Assembly (NCBI GenBank): GCA_029204225.1 | Contig: MU832020.1 | Location: 1-64,000, forward strand | From: Diphasiastrum complanatum | Lineage: Eukaryota; Streptophyta; Lycopodiopsida; Lycopodiales; Lycopodiaceae | Reading direction: 5' to 3' | DNA: 64,000 nucleotides | Part shown: positions 32,186 through 44,616 of the stretch, piece after piece | How the letters are laid out: each line of letters begins with the position of its first letter | How positions within the stretch are numbered: the stretch's first letter is position 1 | Notes under the pieces: generated by a model | Seen by the model: the letters and a program-made list of their open reading frames with translations, nothing else | Databases searched by the model: none | Told to the model about the DNA's origin: nothing | Program-made: the position numbers and the translations under genes

Positions 32186-33088
32186 TGACTTTGGTTGAGA
32201 TAGGAAAGAGGAAGGAGAGGTCAAGTATGTGGGATACTTATTCACCTCCTACTTCACCAGGCAGGAAGCATCCTACATCAGAAGCTAGAAGATTGCCTAG
32301 GTGGTACTATGAAACTATCAAGGATAGTGTTATTATGGAATAGGGAGAATCCAGTACATATGAAACTAGGAGATCAACTAGACTTGAAAAGCAACATGAA
32401 GATCAAGATCGACAGGAGGTTCGACAGGAGGATCATCATGAAGATGGGGATATACATTTTGCATATATGGCCACAGTATTTGAAACCAAGGATCCGTCTA
32501 CTTTCAGAGAGGCTAAAAAAGAGGATATTTGGAGGAAAGCTATGGATGAGGAGTACGACTCAATCATGAAGAACAGGACTTGGAGACTTGTTCAGTTACC
32601 TACACGTAAAAAGGCCATTGGATGCAAGTGGGTCTATAGAACTAAGTACAAATCAGATGGTTCTATAGATAAACATAAGGCAAGATTGGTGGCAAAAGGT
32701 TATGCTCAACATGAAGGCATTGACTATGAGGAAACTTTTGCACTAGTTGCTAAGTCTACTACTATGAGGATTGTTTTATCATTGGCAACTCGGTTTGGAT
32801 GGGATATTCAACAAATGGATGTAAAGAGTGCATTCCTGAATGGATTTCTAGAGGAAGAAGTCTACATGGAGCAGCCAGAGGGATACATAGTAGCAGGACA
32901 TGAAGACAAGGTTTGCAGGTTGGACAAGGCACTATATGGACTTAAGCAGGCACCCAGGGCGTGGTACACGAGGATTGACACATACTTTGAGGAGCTTGGC
33001 TTCGGAGCATACACTTTATGTTTTGATCAGGGATAATCATATTGTTATTGTAGTGATGTATGTGGATGATCTTATTATTACAGGATCA
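32186..33088 (+). pseudogene. Ty1 element 1B reverse transcriptase
   Basis: RT blocks KKAIGCKWVYRTKYKSDGS near 32,610, KARLVAKGYAQHEGIDYEET near 32,680, QQMDVKSAFLNGF near 32,810 and YVDDLIITG at about 33,060-33,085. The catalytic YVDD and first Asp are present. A frameshift or stop at 33,034-33,040 separates palm motifs, and a stop lies near 32,183-32,340 upstream. This is the segment missing from element 1A. Confidence 0.82.
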
Positions 33089-34023
33089 AATCATAGTATG
33101 ATTCAGGGAATCAAGAAAGATCTCTCATCAGAGTTTGATATGAAAGATCTTGGTTCACTACAATATTTTCTTGGGATTGAGGTATGGAGAGTAGCACAAG
33201 GACTATATATTTTTCAATCTAAGTATGCTCATGACCTTTTTGAAAAGTTCAATATGTCGGAGTGCAAGCCTATTTTTACACCCCTTATGATAGTGGATGT
33301 AAGCTTACTAAAGCTGAGGAAGATCAGGATGTAGATGAGACGTTATATAGAAAGCTTGTTGGAAGCTTAATCTATCTAACTACTACAAGACCAGATATTG
33401 CTTATGCTGTGAGTATGGTTAGTCAGTTTATGGCTAAGCCTAAGCAGATTCATGGGAAAGTTGCTAAGCGAATACTCAGATATATCCAGGGCACTTTGAG
33501 ATGTAGTATTCTCTATGGTAGACAGGATGATTTGAAGTTACAGGGATATGTGGATGCTGATTGGGCTGGAGATGCGGAAGACCGAAGATCTACTACAGGT
33601 AATGTTTTTAATCTTGGTTCTGGTGCTATCTCTTGGAATTCAAAGAAGTAGCATATTATTGCTTTATCATCTACAGAGGCAGAATATCGAGCTACTACAA
33701 GTGCAACATGTGAAGCAATATGGTTGCGAAGGATTCTACATGATCTACATATGGTACAAGATTCACCTACGGTACTTCAATGCAACAATTAGAGTTGTAT
33801 TAAATTGGCAAAAAATCCAATTTTTCACAGCAGGACAAAGCATATTGAAGTACAACAACACTTCATCAGAGAGAAAATTCAAAGTGATGAAGTGGAGCTT
33901 ATCTATTGCCCTACGGAAGAGCAAGTTGCTGATATCTTTACCAAAGGTCTTGGCAAAGAAAAATTTCAGAAGTTTAGAGAACTTCTAGGAGTAATAGATA
34001 ACAAAGTAAACATTAAGGGGGAG
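33089..34023 (+). pseudogene. Ty1 element 1B RT end, RNase H, polypurine tract
   Basis: Reads LVGSLIYLTTTRPDIAYAVS near 33,358, YVDADWAGDAEDRRSTTG near 33,547 and TKHIEVQQHFIREKIQS near 33,838, with stops at about 33,649 and an 18-base duplication-like insert near 33,770-33,795. The internal region ends with AACATTAAGGGGGAG at 34,009-34,023. Confidence 0.82.
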
Positions 34024-34192
34024 TGTTAGGAATTAATGTTTATTTGATATCCCTTAATGATAGTTTGGCCATGCCTGTGTGCTATTTCTAGGGGCCATTC
34101 TATTTATAGTAAATTCATTTTTTAAGGCTTATACATGTAGGTGGGCTCACTACAAATAGATTAGGATCTATTTAGTACTTAGAAGTTTTTTT
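34024..34192 (+). repeat. 3' LTR of element 1B, left part
   Basis: TGTTAGGAATTAATG... runs to a T tract where the younger element is inserted. It continues at 39,877. Confidence 0.85.
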
Positions 34193-34639
34193 TGTTAGAA
34201 TAATAAATGTAAATGATGTAGAAGCCATAGGTTACTATGACCCAAAAGGTCGAGATCTGTGTAACCATGGTCATTTATATTTTAGGCCCAAGTATATATA
34301 TATGAAACTAACTTGTAGGGACTCGTGGGTCCACTAGGGGCCTATACATGTGAATTAAGTACCTAACTTGTTATTTGGGGTACTTAATTATTTTATGTAA
34401 CTTATGGTAGCTAGATAGCCATTAGTCAAGTTATTGGACAGCCAACAATCATGAAGGTAAATAGCCATCTTGGACTACTTATATGTAGCCATTCATTTGT
34501 ATGAAACACACTTTTGTTAAGCAATCTACTGTTCATATTGGCTGTCCACAAGTTTCTACAAGAGGGTCATCTAACCATCTCTCTCTTCTCTTTGAGAATA
34601 CTTTGTGTTAATGAATAGTCTTGATTATGGATTCCTACA
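34193..34639 (+). repeat. 5' LTR of element 2
   Basis: TGTTAGAATAATAAATG ... GGATTCCTACA. Followed directly by the primer site. Confidence 0.93.
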
Positions 34640-34652
34640 TGGTATCAGAGCC
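34640..34652 (+). promoter_or_regulatory. Primer-binding site of element 2
   Basis: TGGTATCAGAGCC, tRNA-iMet type, adjacent to the LTR end. Confidence 0.92.
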
Positions 34653-35277
34653 ATTTTTCAGAATTGATTGCTTGCTGGAGGGCACCCAATAGGCAGCCAC
34701 ATTTCTTCTCTTTTGGTTCATAAAAATCAGATTTTTTTTTATTTTTGTGGAGAGAGAACTGTTCGGCTCCTTCTTGTTTTTTGTGCAGGAAATTGCAGGG
34801 AAAAGCTTGGAACCTCCACTCATTTGGGAGCCAGCAGTAGGGTGCCCATGCTCAACTAGTTTTCATGTGATTGAAATCAGATTACATGCCTCAAATTTCA
34901 GATTTTCTTCTTGGAGGAGGGCGCCCATCTACCCTTGAAGACAAATGTGTTTTTGACACATTTTTAGTGGCTGAAATTTTTCTGTTTTTGAGCCTGGAAG
35001 AAGGTCCTACCATCTGCTCCATTAGCACATTGAGTGCACACCATTTTACCACAAAAGTTTTGGTTGTGGTTTTGGTTTCATTGGAAGCTTGCATATTAGT
35101 TAGTATTCTGTTTTTTCAGCAGAATACAGCCACCTATATCTTCTTGTGAATGAGCTATTGCATGTGGTGTATTGCAATCTATAGTGCTCATTAATTCAGC
35201 TTTGATCTTGCTGATTTTTTAGTAGATTTTGGCCTGGAATCTGTTTTTCCCATCTACTATTAGCTGAATTTTCAGAA
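34653..35277 (+). other. Leader of element 2
   Basis: Untranslated region of about 625 bases before gag, rich in TTTT and GGAGG motifs; it contains short open frames without homology. Confidence 0.6.
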
Positions 35278-36297
35278 ATGGCTAAAGAATCTGAATCTAT
35301 AGGTTCTTTGTTCAATGAAGATAGGTTGGATGGAACTAATTTCTCCTTGTGGTGCTACATGATCAAAAACCTCCTTATTGCTAAAGGTTTATTTGAAGTT
35401 GTAAGTGGTGATGAAGAGAGGCCACCTAGTTTGGCACCTACTACACCGTTAAGAGCTACTTCTTCAACACATGTGGAGGTGTCTTCCGAAGAACAAAAGA
35501 AGTGGGATTGACGTGACGCACAAGCACATTCGGTCATAGCGCTATCCGTTAAGAGATCAATCCTACCTCACATTCGATCATGCAAAACTTCCAAGAGTGC
35601 TTGGGAAGTACTTGCCAAGATGTTCCAAGTGAAGAATACGGCGAAAGTGCTTTTTCTACGTAATCAACTCTCAACATTAAAGATGCAAGAGGGTGATATG
35701 CTTTCAAATCACTTAATGAAGATCAAGGATCTTCGTGAAGAGCTTCTTAGCATTGACGAAATTGTTGAGAACTCTCAATTTGTTTCAATTACTCTTAATT
35801 CACTTCCTCATTCCTATCTTCCATTTGTGTCTACTTTAAGCATATCTCTTAGGGGACAACAAATCTCCTTTGAAGAGCTTGTTGGCTTACTTTTCCAAGA
35901 AGAGCAAACAAGGATTAATTTTGGTGAACAAGAAGATCAAGCCTTCTTCACCAAAGGCAAAGGCAAGGGCAAGTGGAAAGGTAAGCCTTCTTCTTCCAAG
36001 GATCAAAAGTCCAAGGAAGGCCAAGGTCAAGGATCCAAAAAGAAGGGTAAGTGCCATTATTGTAAAAAGTTTGAGCACCACATAAAGGAATGTAGGAAGA
36101 AGCTTACTAAGGATAAAGAGGAAGGTATTGATACAAATACAACCATGATTTCATTAGAACATCAAAAGGAGGAGGATTCTTTCAATGGTGATTTTGCTTT
36201 TGTCACTAACAATCTCATTTCTAATCAAAATGAGATTTTTACCACTTCTCGACTTGCTGGTTTTTTAGCAGAAAACAGCACTACTTCAGCTTTGTAG
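35278..36297 (+). pseudogene. Element 2 gag (one internal stop)
   Basis: Begins MAKESESIGSLFNEDRLDGT at 35,278, with the Ty1 gag opening LDGTNFSLW. A TGA stop at 35,509-35,511 interrupts it. The frame then continues through ILPHIRSCKTSKSAWEVL, LKMQEGDMLSNHLMKIKDLR and an intact CCHC knuckle (CHYCKKFEHHIKEC, near 36,051-36,092). It ends at TAG 36,295-36,297, just before the protease. Gag forms the particle that packages element RNA. Confidence 0.85.
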
Positions 36298-38253
36298 ATT
36301 GCTGTTTTTTCTTCCATTGATTGGGTGATTGATAGCGGAGCTACATACCATATGAGTCAGGATAGAGACGTCTTCACAAAGCTTATGAAAATCAAAGATG
36401 GAAGCAAGGTTCAAGGTGTTGACAACACCTCCTATCCAATTGAAGGCATTGAATCTATACCCCTCTTTCTTCCCAATGGAGAAGAAAAGTACATTCGAAA
36501 TGTACTTTATGTTCCTAAGATTAAGAAAAATCTCATTTCGGTCTCTACAATCATGAATCAAGGATTGATTGTAGAATTTAAAGAAGACAAATGTCTTATA
36601 AAAGACCCAAAGAGATCACTTTTAATTGTTGCTTCGGGAACATTGCGAGGAGGTTTGTTTTTGTTGGATATTTATGAACCTAAAGCTTTGACATCCTTTG
36701 GTCTTGTTGCTACTAATTCACATGCATTGGAGTTGGCTAAACTATGGCATGCGAGGTACGGGCACCTCAATTTTGGAAGTTTGAATATGTTCAACATGGT
36801 GGAAGGCATTCCAAATATGGAGCATCCCGAAGGACATGTATGTGAAGGATGCATACTTGCTATGATAGAAAATCAATTTGGGCATACTTTGAAGATACTA
36901 CGTACCGACCGAGGAGGGGAATACATTAAAAGTACGTTCGGCACGTTTCTTCAAAGCAAAGGCATTCTACATCAAATGACTACACCTTACACACCGCAAC
37001 AAAATGTTGCCGAGAGGAAAAATCGCACAATCATGGAGATGGCTCGTTGCATGCTTAAAGCAAAGGGCGTTCCCCACAAGTTTTGGGCTGAAGCGGTTAT
37101 TACGGCGACATACATTAGTAATCGGTGTCCGACTAAAGCCTTGAAGATTTTGACTCCTTATGAAGTTTGGTATGGTAAGAAGCCATCGGTTTTTCACTTT
37201 CGCACTTTTGGTTGCACGGCTTATGCGTTTATTCCCGATAAGCTAAGACCCAAACTAGATGATAAAGGAGCAAAATGCATTTTTATGGGCTATAGTAGTG
37301 AAAGTAAAGGCTATAGATTGTTTAATGTGGATACTAACAAAATCATAATGAGTTGTGATGTTCATTTTGATGAGAAGAACTCCTATGATCTTGCGCCCAT
37401 TTATGTCATGAAAGGGGACATCCCCCAAGATGACTATGTTGAAGTGTTTCCAGATTTGGTATCACCATCTAATGTTGAAGAGGAGGGACTGCCATCATCC
37501 TCTAATGGACAGCCCACTGGTTCTTCAAGCAAACAACCCATAATTCATCAAGAGGAGCAGATTTATGAAGAGGAACAGCCTGTTGAAAACTTTGGACAAT
37601 ATAGTCCAATTTCAGAGCACTTTGGACAGCAAAGTGTTGACAGTTCAGATCACTTTGGACAGCAAAGCGTTGATCGAAGTAAGGCTGTTGGACAGCCTAA
37701 ACCAGTCCCTAAATGGCTGTTGCAGACTTTGCAGGACAACAAAGTGAACCGCTTCTATGAAGGGAAGACTCGTGCCTCATCTAAATCAGTAGAATTTGCT
37801 AATTTCTCTGATTTTGCTCTTACATCTATTGAGGATAGTGCAATAGAACCTGTTTTTTATGAGCAAGCCAGAGGAGTAAAATGTTGGGAGGACGCGATGA
37901 AAGAGGATGACTCACTCATAAAGAACCAAACATGGGTTCTTGTTGATCTTCCACATGGAAAGAAAGCAATTGGCTGTAAATGGGTTTATAAGATCAAGTA
38001 CAAGTCCGATGGTACTGTTGAAAGGTACAAGGCAAGACTTGTTGCCAAAGGTTATGCGCAAAAGGAGGGCATTGATTATGAGGAAACTTTTGCACCTACC
38101 GCACGAATAACTACCGTAAGGATAGTCACTGCTTTGGTTGCCCATCATGGTTGGCGTATGCACCAACTTGACATAAAGACAACCTTCCTCAATGGTGATC
38201 TTAATGAGGAAGTTTACCTTCAGCAACCTGCTAGTTTTTTGTTGCAGGTCTAG
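36298..38253 (+). pseudogene. Element 2 protease, deleted integrase, RT N-terminal half
   Basis: Open for 642 codons from 36,325. Protease active site DSG at residues 3-5 (IDSGATYHM). The integrase finger (HARYGHLNF, CEGC) is followed at once by ENQFGHTLKILRTDRGGEYI. About 75 residues present in related integrases, including the first catalytic Asp (HTDLCGPM in relatives), are missing without a frame change. The Glu motif has lost its Gly (QQNVAERKNR, usually NGVAERKNR). RT begins with KKAIGCKWVYKIKYKSDGT and QLDIKTTFLNGDLNEE; a shift or stop at 38,250 cuts it. Confidence 0.88.
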
Positions 38254-39381
38254 AAGACAAAGTGTGTCTTCTCAAGAAGGCTCTCTATGGACTAAAACAA
38301 GTCTAGGATGTGGTATCAAAAGATACACACATGCTTTTGTGATCGTGGGTTCTCTAACAGTTCTAGTGAATCTACGCTTTATGTCATGCATACATTTGAG
38401 TTTATCATCATCATTTTGCTATATGTTGATGATATTATCATTACGGGTAGTAATGAACAATATATTGCAGCCTTAAAATCTGATCTTGCTTCAGTTTATG
38501 ATACATCAGATTTAGGCCAATTGCATTTCTACCTTGGTCTTGAGTTTTTGCAAGGAAAAGCTGGAATCTTCATTACCCAACAGCGGTACATTAAGCAGAT
38601 TTTGAAGCGTTTCAAAATGGAAGATTGCAAGCCAGTTGCTACACCAATTGAGACGGGCCTGAAGTTAAGTAATCAAAGTGGTGGTGAACCATTTGATACT
38701 ACACTATATTATCAAGCAGTTGGAAGTCTCATTTACTTATGCAACTCAAGACCGGACATATCTTATAGTGTTTCCCTCATGAGTCAATTCATGCATGCTC
38801 CGTTGACATTACATTGGAAAGCATTGAAGAGGATTCTTCGATATCTTGAAGGAAGTAAAACACTTGGTCAGTTTTATCCTTCTAGTGATGATGCATGTTT
38901 GGCTGGTTTTTGTGACTTGGATTGGGGTGGAGATCAAGACACTAGACGCTCTACTAGTGGTCATTGCTTTTTCATTGGAAATTCTGCAGTTTCTTGGTTA
39001 AGTAAGAAGCAGCCCACCGTTGCTACATCCTCAAGTGAAGCAGAATATAGAGCAACGTTTTCAGCCACTACGGAGTGTATATGGCTGAGACAATTACTTG
39101 TCGATATGAAGCATGGCCAGCCCTCAGCTACTCTCCTATTTACGGATAGTCAAAGTGCTATTGCCATTGCACGAAATCCAGTATTTCATGCAAGGACAAA
39201 GCCTATCGAGATCCACTATCACTTTGTTCGGGAGAAGCTTCATGATGGCGACATCACGCTTGAATATTGTCCCACGGAGGATAATATTGCAGATGTGTTT
39301 ACTAAGGCATTGCCTAGAGTTCGATTTAAAGCTCTTTGTGAAGCTTTAAATTTAAAGCAACATGCTGATTTTCTTATTTAG
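38254..39381 (+). CDS. Element 2 RT C-terminal half and RNase H
   Basis: After the break the frame beginning at 38,308 is open for 357 codons: YVDDIIITGSN (catalytic palm Asp pair), LKRFKMEDCKPVATPIETG, RPDISYSVSLMSQFMHAP, then RNase H (DLDWGGDQDTRRSTSG, SSSEAEYRA, IEIHYHFVREKLHDGDI, CPTEDNIADVFTKALPR). The piece 38,254-38,307 holds LEDKVCLLKKALYGLKQ in another frame. RT and RNase H make the cDNA copy. Confidence 0.88.
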
Positions 39382-39424
39382 TGAATACATGTCATTTCTA
39401 CATGTCATTTTCATTTAAGGAGGG

Positions 39425-39871
39425 TGTTAGAATAATAAATGTAAATGATGTAGAAGCCATAGGTTACTATGACCCAAAAGGTCGAGATCTGTGTAACCAT
39501 GGTCATTTATATTTTAGGCCCAAGTATATATATATGAAACTAACTTGTAGGGACTCGTGGGTCCACTAGGGGCCTATACATGTGAATTAAGTACCTAACT
39601 TGTTATTTGGGGTACTTAATTATTTTATGTAACTTATGGTAGCTAGATAGCCATTAGTCAAGTTATTGGACAGCCAACAGTCATGAAGATAGATAGCCAT
39701 CTTGGACTACTTATATGTAGCCATTCATTTGTATGAAACACACTTTTGGTAAGCAATCTACTGTTCATATTGGCTGTCCACAAGTTTCTACAAGAGGGTC
39801 ATCTAACCATCTCTCTCTTCTCTTTGAGAATACTTTGTGTTAATGAATAGTCTTTATTCTAGATTCCTACA
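39425..39871 (+). repeat. 3' LTR of element 2
   Basis: Partner of 34,193-34,639 with 7 substitutions, clustered around 39,680-39,700 and in the last 15 bases. Confidence 0.93.
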
Positions 39872-39876
39872 TTTTT

Positions 39877-40129
39877 TTGGTCTTTACCAAATATAGGTAG
39901 TATTATTAGCAATTAGCTTTTGTTATTTTGCTATTTGCTTTAGGCTCTTAGCTTTTCTCATTCATTAGAGAAACTATTTAAGTAGGCTGGTGCCCCACCA
40001 CAATCATTCCATTATGCTAGAGCAATTGCTCTATTCTCCTATGATCTGAATTCCCTCTATGCTTGGTTTTTGTGTGAGTGCTAGTAGGACTAGCATCTTC
40101 ATCTAGAATTTGTATCACAAATTATGACA
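39877..40129 (+). repeat. 3' LTR of element 1B, right part
   Basis: Continues the LTR split at 34,192 (GGTCTTTACCAAATATAGG..., as in the reverse of 25,461-25,700) and ends ACAAATTATGACA. Confidence 0.88.
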
Positions 40130-41146
40130 GCCCTTTCTTTGATGCAATGCTCTCTTGTTACATTGGACCAATCATCGTTAGGATCAATGACTATCCTTTA
40201 TAAAAGGGAAGTCTTGGGCAAAGTCACGTTGATACTCATTATCAGATTCTTTATTGAGGCAATTAAGGCTCCATCATGAGATCATCTGGTCTGAAAATTT
40301 GAGGAGGTGGCAAGGTGTGATTAGGAGGTAAGTGCTTGGACACGCGCGTCCAAAAACCAGAACATGCGCTAGCAATGTATAACCCTTGCCTCCGCTACCC
40401 TTATTGTTACAGCCATATATACGATCAACAGTTACTTGGGCATTTGGCAATATTTGAGCCCCATCTTATTACACTGTTAGAAAGTATGGTTTGGGCAATT
40501 GGCCCTTTCATTTATTACTTTGCCATTTATTACTCGTATGGTCATGCTTGGGCCTCAGGACCTGACTCACAGCCTAACCCTAGTTTGGGTCCCATATAAC
40601 TTAGGTGATTATCCAGAGATGAGGCATATGCTTTCAATTCCGATTTTACCGAGTTTCCAGCTTTCAGTTTAAGTTCAACAACTTCTTCCAGTTATGATTA
40701 TATTCATTTCATTGGCATGCTTACAGTCCTTTGTGCAAGTTTGCAGTTCTTACCATTGTATAGCAATTTACAGATCTTGTATTTCTTTAAGTGCTCTAGC
40801 ACATCAATAATAAATATGTTGGCCAAAGAAGGTCATAAGCATAGGACAACTCGACTTCAAACGAAGGTTCATCAGTACTTATTGCCTCTTCTATTAGAAT
40901 AAAACGACCTAGATTCTGTCCCTCAAAATGCTTCAGTGAGCCAAGGAGTGGGAGGCCAACCCTGAGAAACTGATGTGGGACTCAAGGGGCTCAATGACAA
41001 AACTAGCTCTTTTAACTGTTTTTTATGAATTTTTGACAGCACTTCTGCTTTTTGCCTCCAAATGCTATTTTGCCTGTGTATGGTAATGGTTCCATAGCTG
41101 TACAACTGTTGACCAACTAAAATTTTTGGTCTGGTTTCTGTTGCAG
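40130..41146. other. End of the large intron, nothing recognised
   Basis: About 1 kb before the acceptor TTTCTGTTGCAG. No gene or element border recognised. Confidence 0.45.
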
Positions 41147-41234
41147 GTTCATGGTCCTGCTTTGTCGATTAGGTCAATTGAACACTTGTGTGATGGTCTT
41201 GCGGATGCTTATGAGGCAGGATTTTGTACATCAG
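41147..41234 (+). CDS. Aldo-keto reductase exon 3 (catalytic His)
   Basis: Starts after GTTTCTGTTGCAG and encodes VHGPALSIRSIEHL and CDGLADAYEAGFCTS, ending in phase 1 before GTGTGC. The His of QVHGP (Q is from the previous exon) is the fourth catalytic residue; relatives have QLHW(P) here. Too short for an open-frame search and found only by matching phase and family order. Confidence 0.85.
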
Positions 41235-43312
41235 GTGTGCTAGCAAATCTTAGATAAAATCCAATCGGTCGACACCGAAGTCCAACTATTTGAATATATG
41301 AGTGAGTTACATGATTATTACTGCTGTTATGAGACTCAATTAAGAATATAGTATTTTGCATCAGCATTTTCATTTTCACGTATGTCTCTCTCTTTCTCCA
41401 CAGCTCATAGGTATTTCTAGACATCAGCCTCAAAACATTGAATGCAGGGAGTGGTTGCCGTTTTTTTCTTACAATCTATCATATTTTGCCTAAGCTCTTG
41501 AATTTATTTGCACAATAAATCCATCTGTACGTATTTTGTTGTTAAAAGTGGATTTATCATGATTTTACCCTTTTAAAGTACCTCACACAATCAACATTGT
41601 ACATGCTCAGCACATTATAAGATCAATCACTATCAATGAAGTCCCATAATAGAACCATCTCTATGTATTTTTCTCCAAAATCAGGATATCAGAAGTTTGC
41701 TATTTAAATGTACCATGCAAACTTTACACGCTCAAGAAATCATAAGATTAACAGCTAGCAACAAAGCCCACGTTCATACTGAACAAAAAGTTGCATGCAA
41801 TCAATTTCACAATCATGTCACTGACAGACAAGCAATTCTTTAGAATCTCGATTTCTCTTTCTATATTTATGCTTCCAAACCAATAGCTCACAACTCCTTA
41901 CCACTTAAGAGAGATCCTGCAACATAGGAGCCTTCTAGTTGGCTCTTCCAAGAAGCACTCAGGATTCAAAAACATCTACAAAATGAGACCTTGTAAGGAT
42001 TATGTGTAGGATCGAAGCTCATGTGGACCATATTTGTTAAGACATATGCCAGTTCATTTAGCCGGCGATGATTCAGTGACAAGATTGCACCTGAGGTTTT
42101 TGGATGATTGATCTAGTCAACAGGAAAAAATGGTTGAATCACAAAAAGGTCTAGAGTGACACCATATGTACTGATAACTAGATGTCTCAAATGTCTGTCA
42201 TGATCATTGAATGCATACTAGTTAGGAAATACTTGGAAATTTAGTACAACATGCTTTACAGTACTCTTGACATTCATACAGATGCCTGGGCATTGTATGT
42301 ACAAAACTTGTTGCAAAGTGATGCTGGCTCTTAGATGCGAAGCACACTTAGCACAATTTATAGTTATGTTTTCTCCTGATTAATCTAACAAATGAGTGTT
42401 GGCTTCTGAGTGAAGCTATGAACAGTTCGCAAAGGGCTCCTAACATCTATAAATATCTCAATTGTGGACGATGTGATGATCGGCTGTACATCAACATATT
42501 ATCCTTTGATGTGTGCACCGGAGACATAAGTTGTAGCCCCATAAAAAGAGGATTTATGTAACTGCCATTTTACAACATACCATGGCACAACCTCATGAAC
42601 ACTCACATGTGGAACAAGGAAGGCAGAGTGCTGCAGCCTTAATCCCTATGACTTGGTAGCACGTTTAGGTATGGGACAGAGTGTAGCACTGATCTTATTG
42701 GAGTGCCAATGCTTCAATTATTTTCAATGATTTCTTCCTGTTCTATTGACAACACCATTGTTCGTGCACACTGCATGACATTTTGACTTGGTGCATTGTG
42801 TAAACTTTAAATGTAGTCAGATAAACTTAATCCAGAATAATGCTAAAATTCCCTTTATTTCGTTGGTTTGCCATTCCCACTCCATGCATGATGCAGGCAA
42901 TGTATAAACCTATTTGTTCATGCGAACCACTGTTGATTGATCATCCATTCATTCGTGAATGAAGAATGTACCATTGTCATTCAGGTCAAAATTATAGAGA
43001 GATTTTTGAGTATGTGATCTTATAGATTACACAGCTTGAACAATCATTCAAGGGTAGGTAGTTAAGTCAACAATGTACGTCCAAGGAAGTGCTAACATGA
43101 ATCAAAATGCTTATTCAAGTGAGGGAATATGTACCATAGTTCGAAGAAATATACCATGGTCTTTAGTTTCAAATTTTTCCATAGATAAGGTGATAGCTAC
43201 AAAAGCCGTCAAGGCTCTCCTTCTTGGTTCTTTACAAATTTCACATTTATCCATTATCTATCAATAGTTCAAATTGGTTTGCTGATTATGATTTTTGCCT
43301 TTATTGTTGCAG
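41235..43312. other. Intron, nothing recognised
   Basis: 2.1 kb without recognisable repeats or ORFs with motifs. Confidence 0.5.
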
Positions 43313-43398
43313 TTGGAGTATCAAATTTTAGTGCCAAAGAGCTTCGTCGCGCACATTCCGCACTGAAAAAGCGAAACATTTCTCTTTCCTCGAACCAG
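43313..43398 (+). CDS. Aldo-keto reductase exon 4
   Basis: Starts after TTATTGTTGCAG; the leftover G of exon 3 completes Val. It encodes GVSNFSAKELRRAHSALKKR and NISLSSNQ, matching the conserved VGVSN(Y/F) strand and helix that lead to NQVxYSL in relatives. Ends in phase 0 before GTACTG. The next family segment is not found downstream. Confidence 0.87.
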
Positions 43399-44616
43399 GT
43401 ACTGGTTCCACCTCGTTTTGCCCAATTTGCTGATTGCACCCTTTTATTGATATGAGTTGCAGTTAATAACTCATCTGCAAAGCATTACAAACACACACAC
43501 ATCATAGATGCCTTTTTCAAACTTTCAGGTTTGGAATGTTTTGTTTTGTATGGATGAACGTGTTTTTTTTTTTTGATTTAGGGGCATATATATGTTCATA
43601 AAAAAACCAAAATTTTAGCCCAATAAAATCTAGTAGAAATGGTAAATTGGCTTAGAGGTAAATACGGCATCCCTCTGATGCCTGCCTCTGCTGCATTTAG
43701 TAATTCAAGCTGCTGTGTCGTCTGTCGTACGCCATGCCGGTATAGTTAGTTTTATGGCATCCATAGAGGCTCACTTAGTCACACGTCAATTAAGGAGCCT
43801 TTCGGGAGGATGTAGCTATGGTTTGAGGGGGTTTAGGTGCTTCTACTCTTCTCACACGAATCCAATTTAGAGGATGAGACATCTCTAATCAATGTAGAAT
43901 AGTTGAACGAAAGTTGCTGTCCCTTCAAGCAGTTATCATTGTATCAACCAAATTCCAATCTGGGAATGGAAGCAAAGCTAGACCAAGCTGCATATGCTAC
44001 TATAGGAACATTGCTCAAGTCATCGAGGATGTGCAAGTACATGTAATAAGTCACTGCAAATAATAAGACCCTTACCTTAATCAATTATAGGCGAAAATGT
44101 CCATAGTCCACTAATTCAAAAGAAGTACAAGGAGAACATAAGTTGAAGATTGAAAAGTTAAAAGCCAGTTTTATGACCTTGAGGAGCACTCTTCTACCAA
44201 TTGTGTCAAACACACAATTGACTATCTTCAATTCTCTTAACACCATTTTCATGTAGCTCCTAGAAATGAAGGAGACATAACATATATTAGGACCTTATCA
44301 TGGGGGATCAATGCAAACTTCATGTTCAGGAAAATTATTATACTAACTGTGGACCAAGAATGCCAATGATGAGTAGTTGAATGCCAATGATGGTTGAAAA
44401 GATCACTACCCCACTTATCTTCTGTCTTAGTGGTAAGTTTCACTACCTCACTTATCTTCTATCTTAATGTTAAATTCCAAGGATGGTCTTTAGATCAAAG
44501 AAGGATAATGGATCATGTCAAAAGCCTATAAGATTCTATTGTCACCATTTTTGTGGTCAAGTTGTGCTCTCTCATGCTGGTTGAGGGATACAAGATGAAT
44601 GTATAGATGGTGCCTT
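43399..44616. other. Intron, left of the Ty3 element
   Basis: No exon or element recognised. A T-tract and a short CA repeat lie near 43,490-43,575. Confidence 0.45.

Larger units (their letters stand above)
34193..39871 (+). mobile_element. Young Ty1/Copia element 2, complete with both LTRs but defective coding
   Basis: LTRs 34,193-34,639 and 39,425-39,871 are both 447 bases and differ at 7 positions by eye (98.4 % identity). The primer site TGGTATCAGAGCC is at 34,640 and the polypurine tract TTTAAGGAGGG ends at 39,424. Both flanks are TTTTT, consistent with a target duplication but uninformative because the site is a T tract. Gag, protease, part of integrase, RT and RNase H are present. 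Stops in gag, an in-frame integrase deletion and a frameshift in RT make it non-autonomous, so its recent insertion implies proteins supplied by another copy, or damage after insertion. Confidence 0.93.
30734..40129 (+). mobile_element. Ty1/Copia element 1B, 5'-truncated, with a second Ty1 element in its 3' LTR
   Basis: Same family as 1A but on the + strand. It opens with about 55 bases of LTR (ATGTTTATTTGATACCCC..., 30,734-30,788) joined straight to the protease, so leader and gag are gone. Protease, integrase, RT and RNase H follow with stops. The 3' LTR starts TGTTAGG at 34,024 behind a polypurine tract (ATTAAGGGGGAG), is interrupted at 34,192 and resumes at 39,877, ending TATGACA at 40,129. 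It keeps the RT core that 1A lacks. Confidence 0.88.
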
